From the NCBI GenBank assembly GCA_024636775.1, contig JAGXGP010000128.1, positions 1 to 45,012 on the forward strand: a stretch of 45,012 bases of DNA. Direction: 5' to 3'. Origin of the DNA: Hydrogenophilales bacterium. GTDB taxonomy: Bacteria > Pseudomonadota > Gammaproteobacteria > Burkholderiales > Thiobacillaceae. The translations under genes and the position numbers were made by a program. Of this stretch, positions 43,513 to 45,012 are shown one piece after another; position 1 is the stretch's first letter, and each line of letters begins with the position of its first letter. The notes beneath the pieces were generated by a model. That model had not been told where the DNA came from. It saw only the letters and a list, made by a program, of their open reading frames with translations, and did no database searches.

Positions 43513-45012
43513 TTAGTGAGCAGCGGGCTTGAACAGCTTGGACTTGTCGACAATATCCACGTGGGCGCGCTTGAAGCAGTTCCACTGTTTGGAGGTCTTG
43601 TCGTAGACCGAGTTCACGAAGCAATGCCAATTCTCTTCATCGACAAAGTTCTTGTCCATGCGGTAGTAGAAGCCGGGGTAACGACTTTCCTGACGGAACT
43701 GGATGTGCTTCATGTGGGCTTCCGCCGTAAGGATACGGTGGTAGTTTTCCCAGGCGCGGAGCAGTTCGTGCAGGTCTTTTGCACGCATCTTCTCAGCGTC
43801 TTCTTTCAGCATGTTCAACTTCTCTTCAGCCACGCCCAGCATGTTTGCATTGGTGGTGTAGTAAGTCGCCACGCCCGCCACATACTCGTCCATGATCTTC
43901 TGCAAACGGAACTGCAGCATCTTGGGCGTGATGTAGTTGGGGTTCACATCAATAGCGGTGGTGTAATCCTTGTGCTCCAGGAAGGTACGCACCGGCTTGT
44001 AGATATCTTCCACTAGTTGCTCGACAGAGGTGTCGAGTTCGGGCTTCATGTCTTTGTTGTCAATGCAGTACTTGACCATGGATTTGGCGCACATGCGGCC
44101 TTCGGCGTGTGAGCCGGAGGAGAACTTGTGGCCGGATGCGCCCACGCCGTCGCCGGCGGTGAACAGACCCTTGACCGTGGTCATCGAGCGATAGCCCCAG
44201 CTCCAGCCCGAGGGCAGGTGTGCCGGAATCTTGTCCTTGTCTGCATGATCTTCCGAGGTCGGCGCGCCTACATCGGTCGGACCCGACACCCAGATGCCAC
44301 AGCAACCGGAGTGTGAACCCAGCAGGTAGGGCTCGGTCGGCATGAGTTCGGAGTTTTTCTTCTCCGGTTCGATGTTCTCGCCCACCCAGATACCACACTG
44401 GCCGACGCACATGTCGAGGAAGTCTTCCCACGCTTCTGCTTCCAGGTGCTTCACTTCGCGCGGGGTCAGGGTCTCGCGCAGTTTGGCGAGAGCGGTCACG
44501 GTGTCCATGTAGATGGGGCCGCGGCCTTCCTTCATTTCCTTCAGCATCAGGTGGTTACGCAGACACGATGCGGGAACGGCAGCCTGCCCGTAGGGCGGGT
44601 AGTCGTTCAGCAGTTCCTTGTTTTTCACCATGTAGACTTCGCCGTACGCGTTCACAGCTTGCGCTTTGAACAGCAGGAACCATGCGCCAACCGGGCCGTA
44701 ACCGTCTTTGAAACGGGCGGGCACGAAGCGGTTTTCCATCATGGTCAGCTCGGCGCCAGCTTCAGCAGCCATCGCGTAGGTCGAACCTGCGTTCCACACC
44801 GGGTACCAGGCACGGCCGGTACCTTCACCGACGGAGCGCGGACGGAAGATGTTCACGCAACCACCGGCGGCCAGCAGGATGGCCTTGGCCTTGTAGACGA
44901 CAACCTTGTGGTCGCGGGTCGAGAAGCCGACTGCACCGGCGATGCGGCTCGGGTCGTTCTTGTCGTTGACCAGCTTGACGATGAAGATGCGCTCTTCGAT
45001 GCGGTCCATGCC
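43513..45012 (-). CDS. aprA: Adenylylsulfate (APS) reductase alpha subunit, 5' end beyond window
   Basis: LLAAGGCVNIFRPRSVGEGTGRAWYPVWNAGSTYAMAAEAGAELTMMENRFVPARFKDGYGPVGAWF; LLGSHSGCCGIWVSGP. Confidence 0.96.
   Translation of the reverse strand, partial: GMDRIEERIFIVKLVNDKNDPSRIAGAVGFSTRDHKVVVYKAKAILLAAGGCVNIFRPRSVGEGTGRAWYPVWNAGSTYAMAAEAGAELTMMENRFVPARFKDGYGPVGAWFLLFKAQAVNAYGEVYMVKNKELLNDYPPYGQAAVPASCLRNHLMLKEMKEGRGPIYMDTVTALAKLRETLTPREVKHLEAEAWEDFLDMCVGQCGIWVGENIEPEKKNSELMPTEPYLLGSHSGCCGIWVSGPTDVGAPTSEDHADKDKIPAHLPSGWSWGYRSMTTVKGLFTAGDGVGASGHKFSSGSHAEGRMCAKSMVKYCIDNKDMKPELDTSVEQLVEDIYKPVRTFLEHKDYTTAIDVNPNYITPKMLQFRLQKIMDEYVAGVATYYTTNANMLGVAEEKLNMLKEDAEKMRAKDLHELLRAWENYHRILTAEAHMKHIQFRQESRYPGFYYRMDKNFVDEENWHCFVNSVYDKTSKQWNCFKRAHVDIVDKSKLFKPAAH

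Overview
This 45-kb window looks like chromosomal DNA from a GC-rich, sulfur-oxidising betaproteobacterium. That reading rests on a truncated aprA, a cbbQ/cbbO pair, EarP with an Arg32-type EF-P, and generally beta-proteobacterial housekeeping genes. Most of it is ordinary core genome: glnS, mnmA, icd, earP-efp, dnaE, metG, ispB, rplU-rpmA-obgE. Four regions stand out. (1) 31783-35709 is a compact 3.88-kb integrated element bounded by a perfect 47-bp direct repeat of the 3' half of tRNA-Pro(CGG). It encodes a Rep_trans/RstA-like replication initiator, an overlapping HTH (Xis-like) gene, a tyrosine integrase, and a PEP-CTERM surface protein as cargo. Its non-coding DNA is highly structured: a ~103-nt imperfect palindrome, a structured rep leader with a strong sigma70-like promoter, and two tandem hairpins inside the 5' end of rep that resemble a pT181-type origin. 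No capsid or assembly genes are visible. This is my best candidate for an undescribed system. (2) 19484-25176 is an accessory island with a 1.6-kb-codon Mrr-like nuclease-NACHT-repeat protein (bacterial NLR-like) divergent from a DUF2971 protein. It is a probable anti-phage locus. (3) 1-3988 carries a CarH/LitR-type MerR regulator that retains the B12-binding motifs, divergent from a small exported protein, glutathione peroxidase and a COG2907-type flavoprotein, and followed by a lipocalin and CbiX. It is a probable light/oxidative-stress module with nested operator-like repeats. (4) The dnaE-acyP intergenic region holds a candidate ~100-nt sRNA with promoter, anti-Shine-Dalgarno CCUCC motifs and an intrinsic terminator. 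All calls come from reading the sequence; no database search was run.
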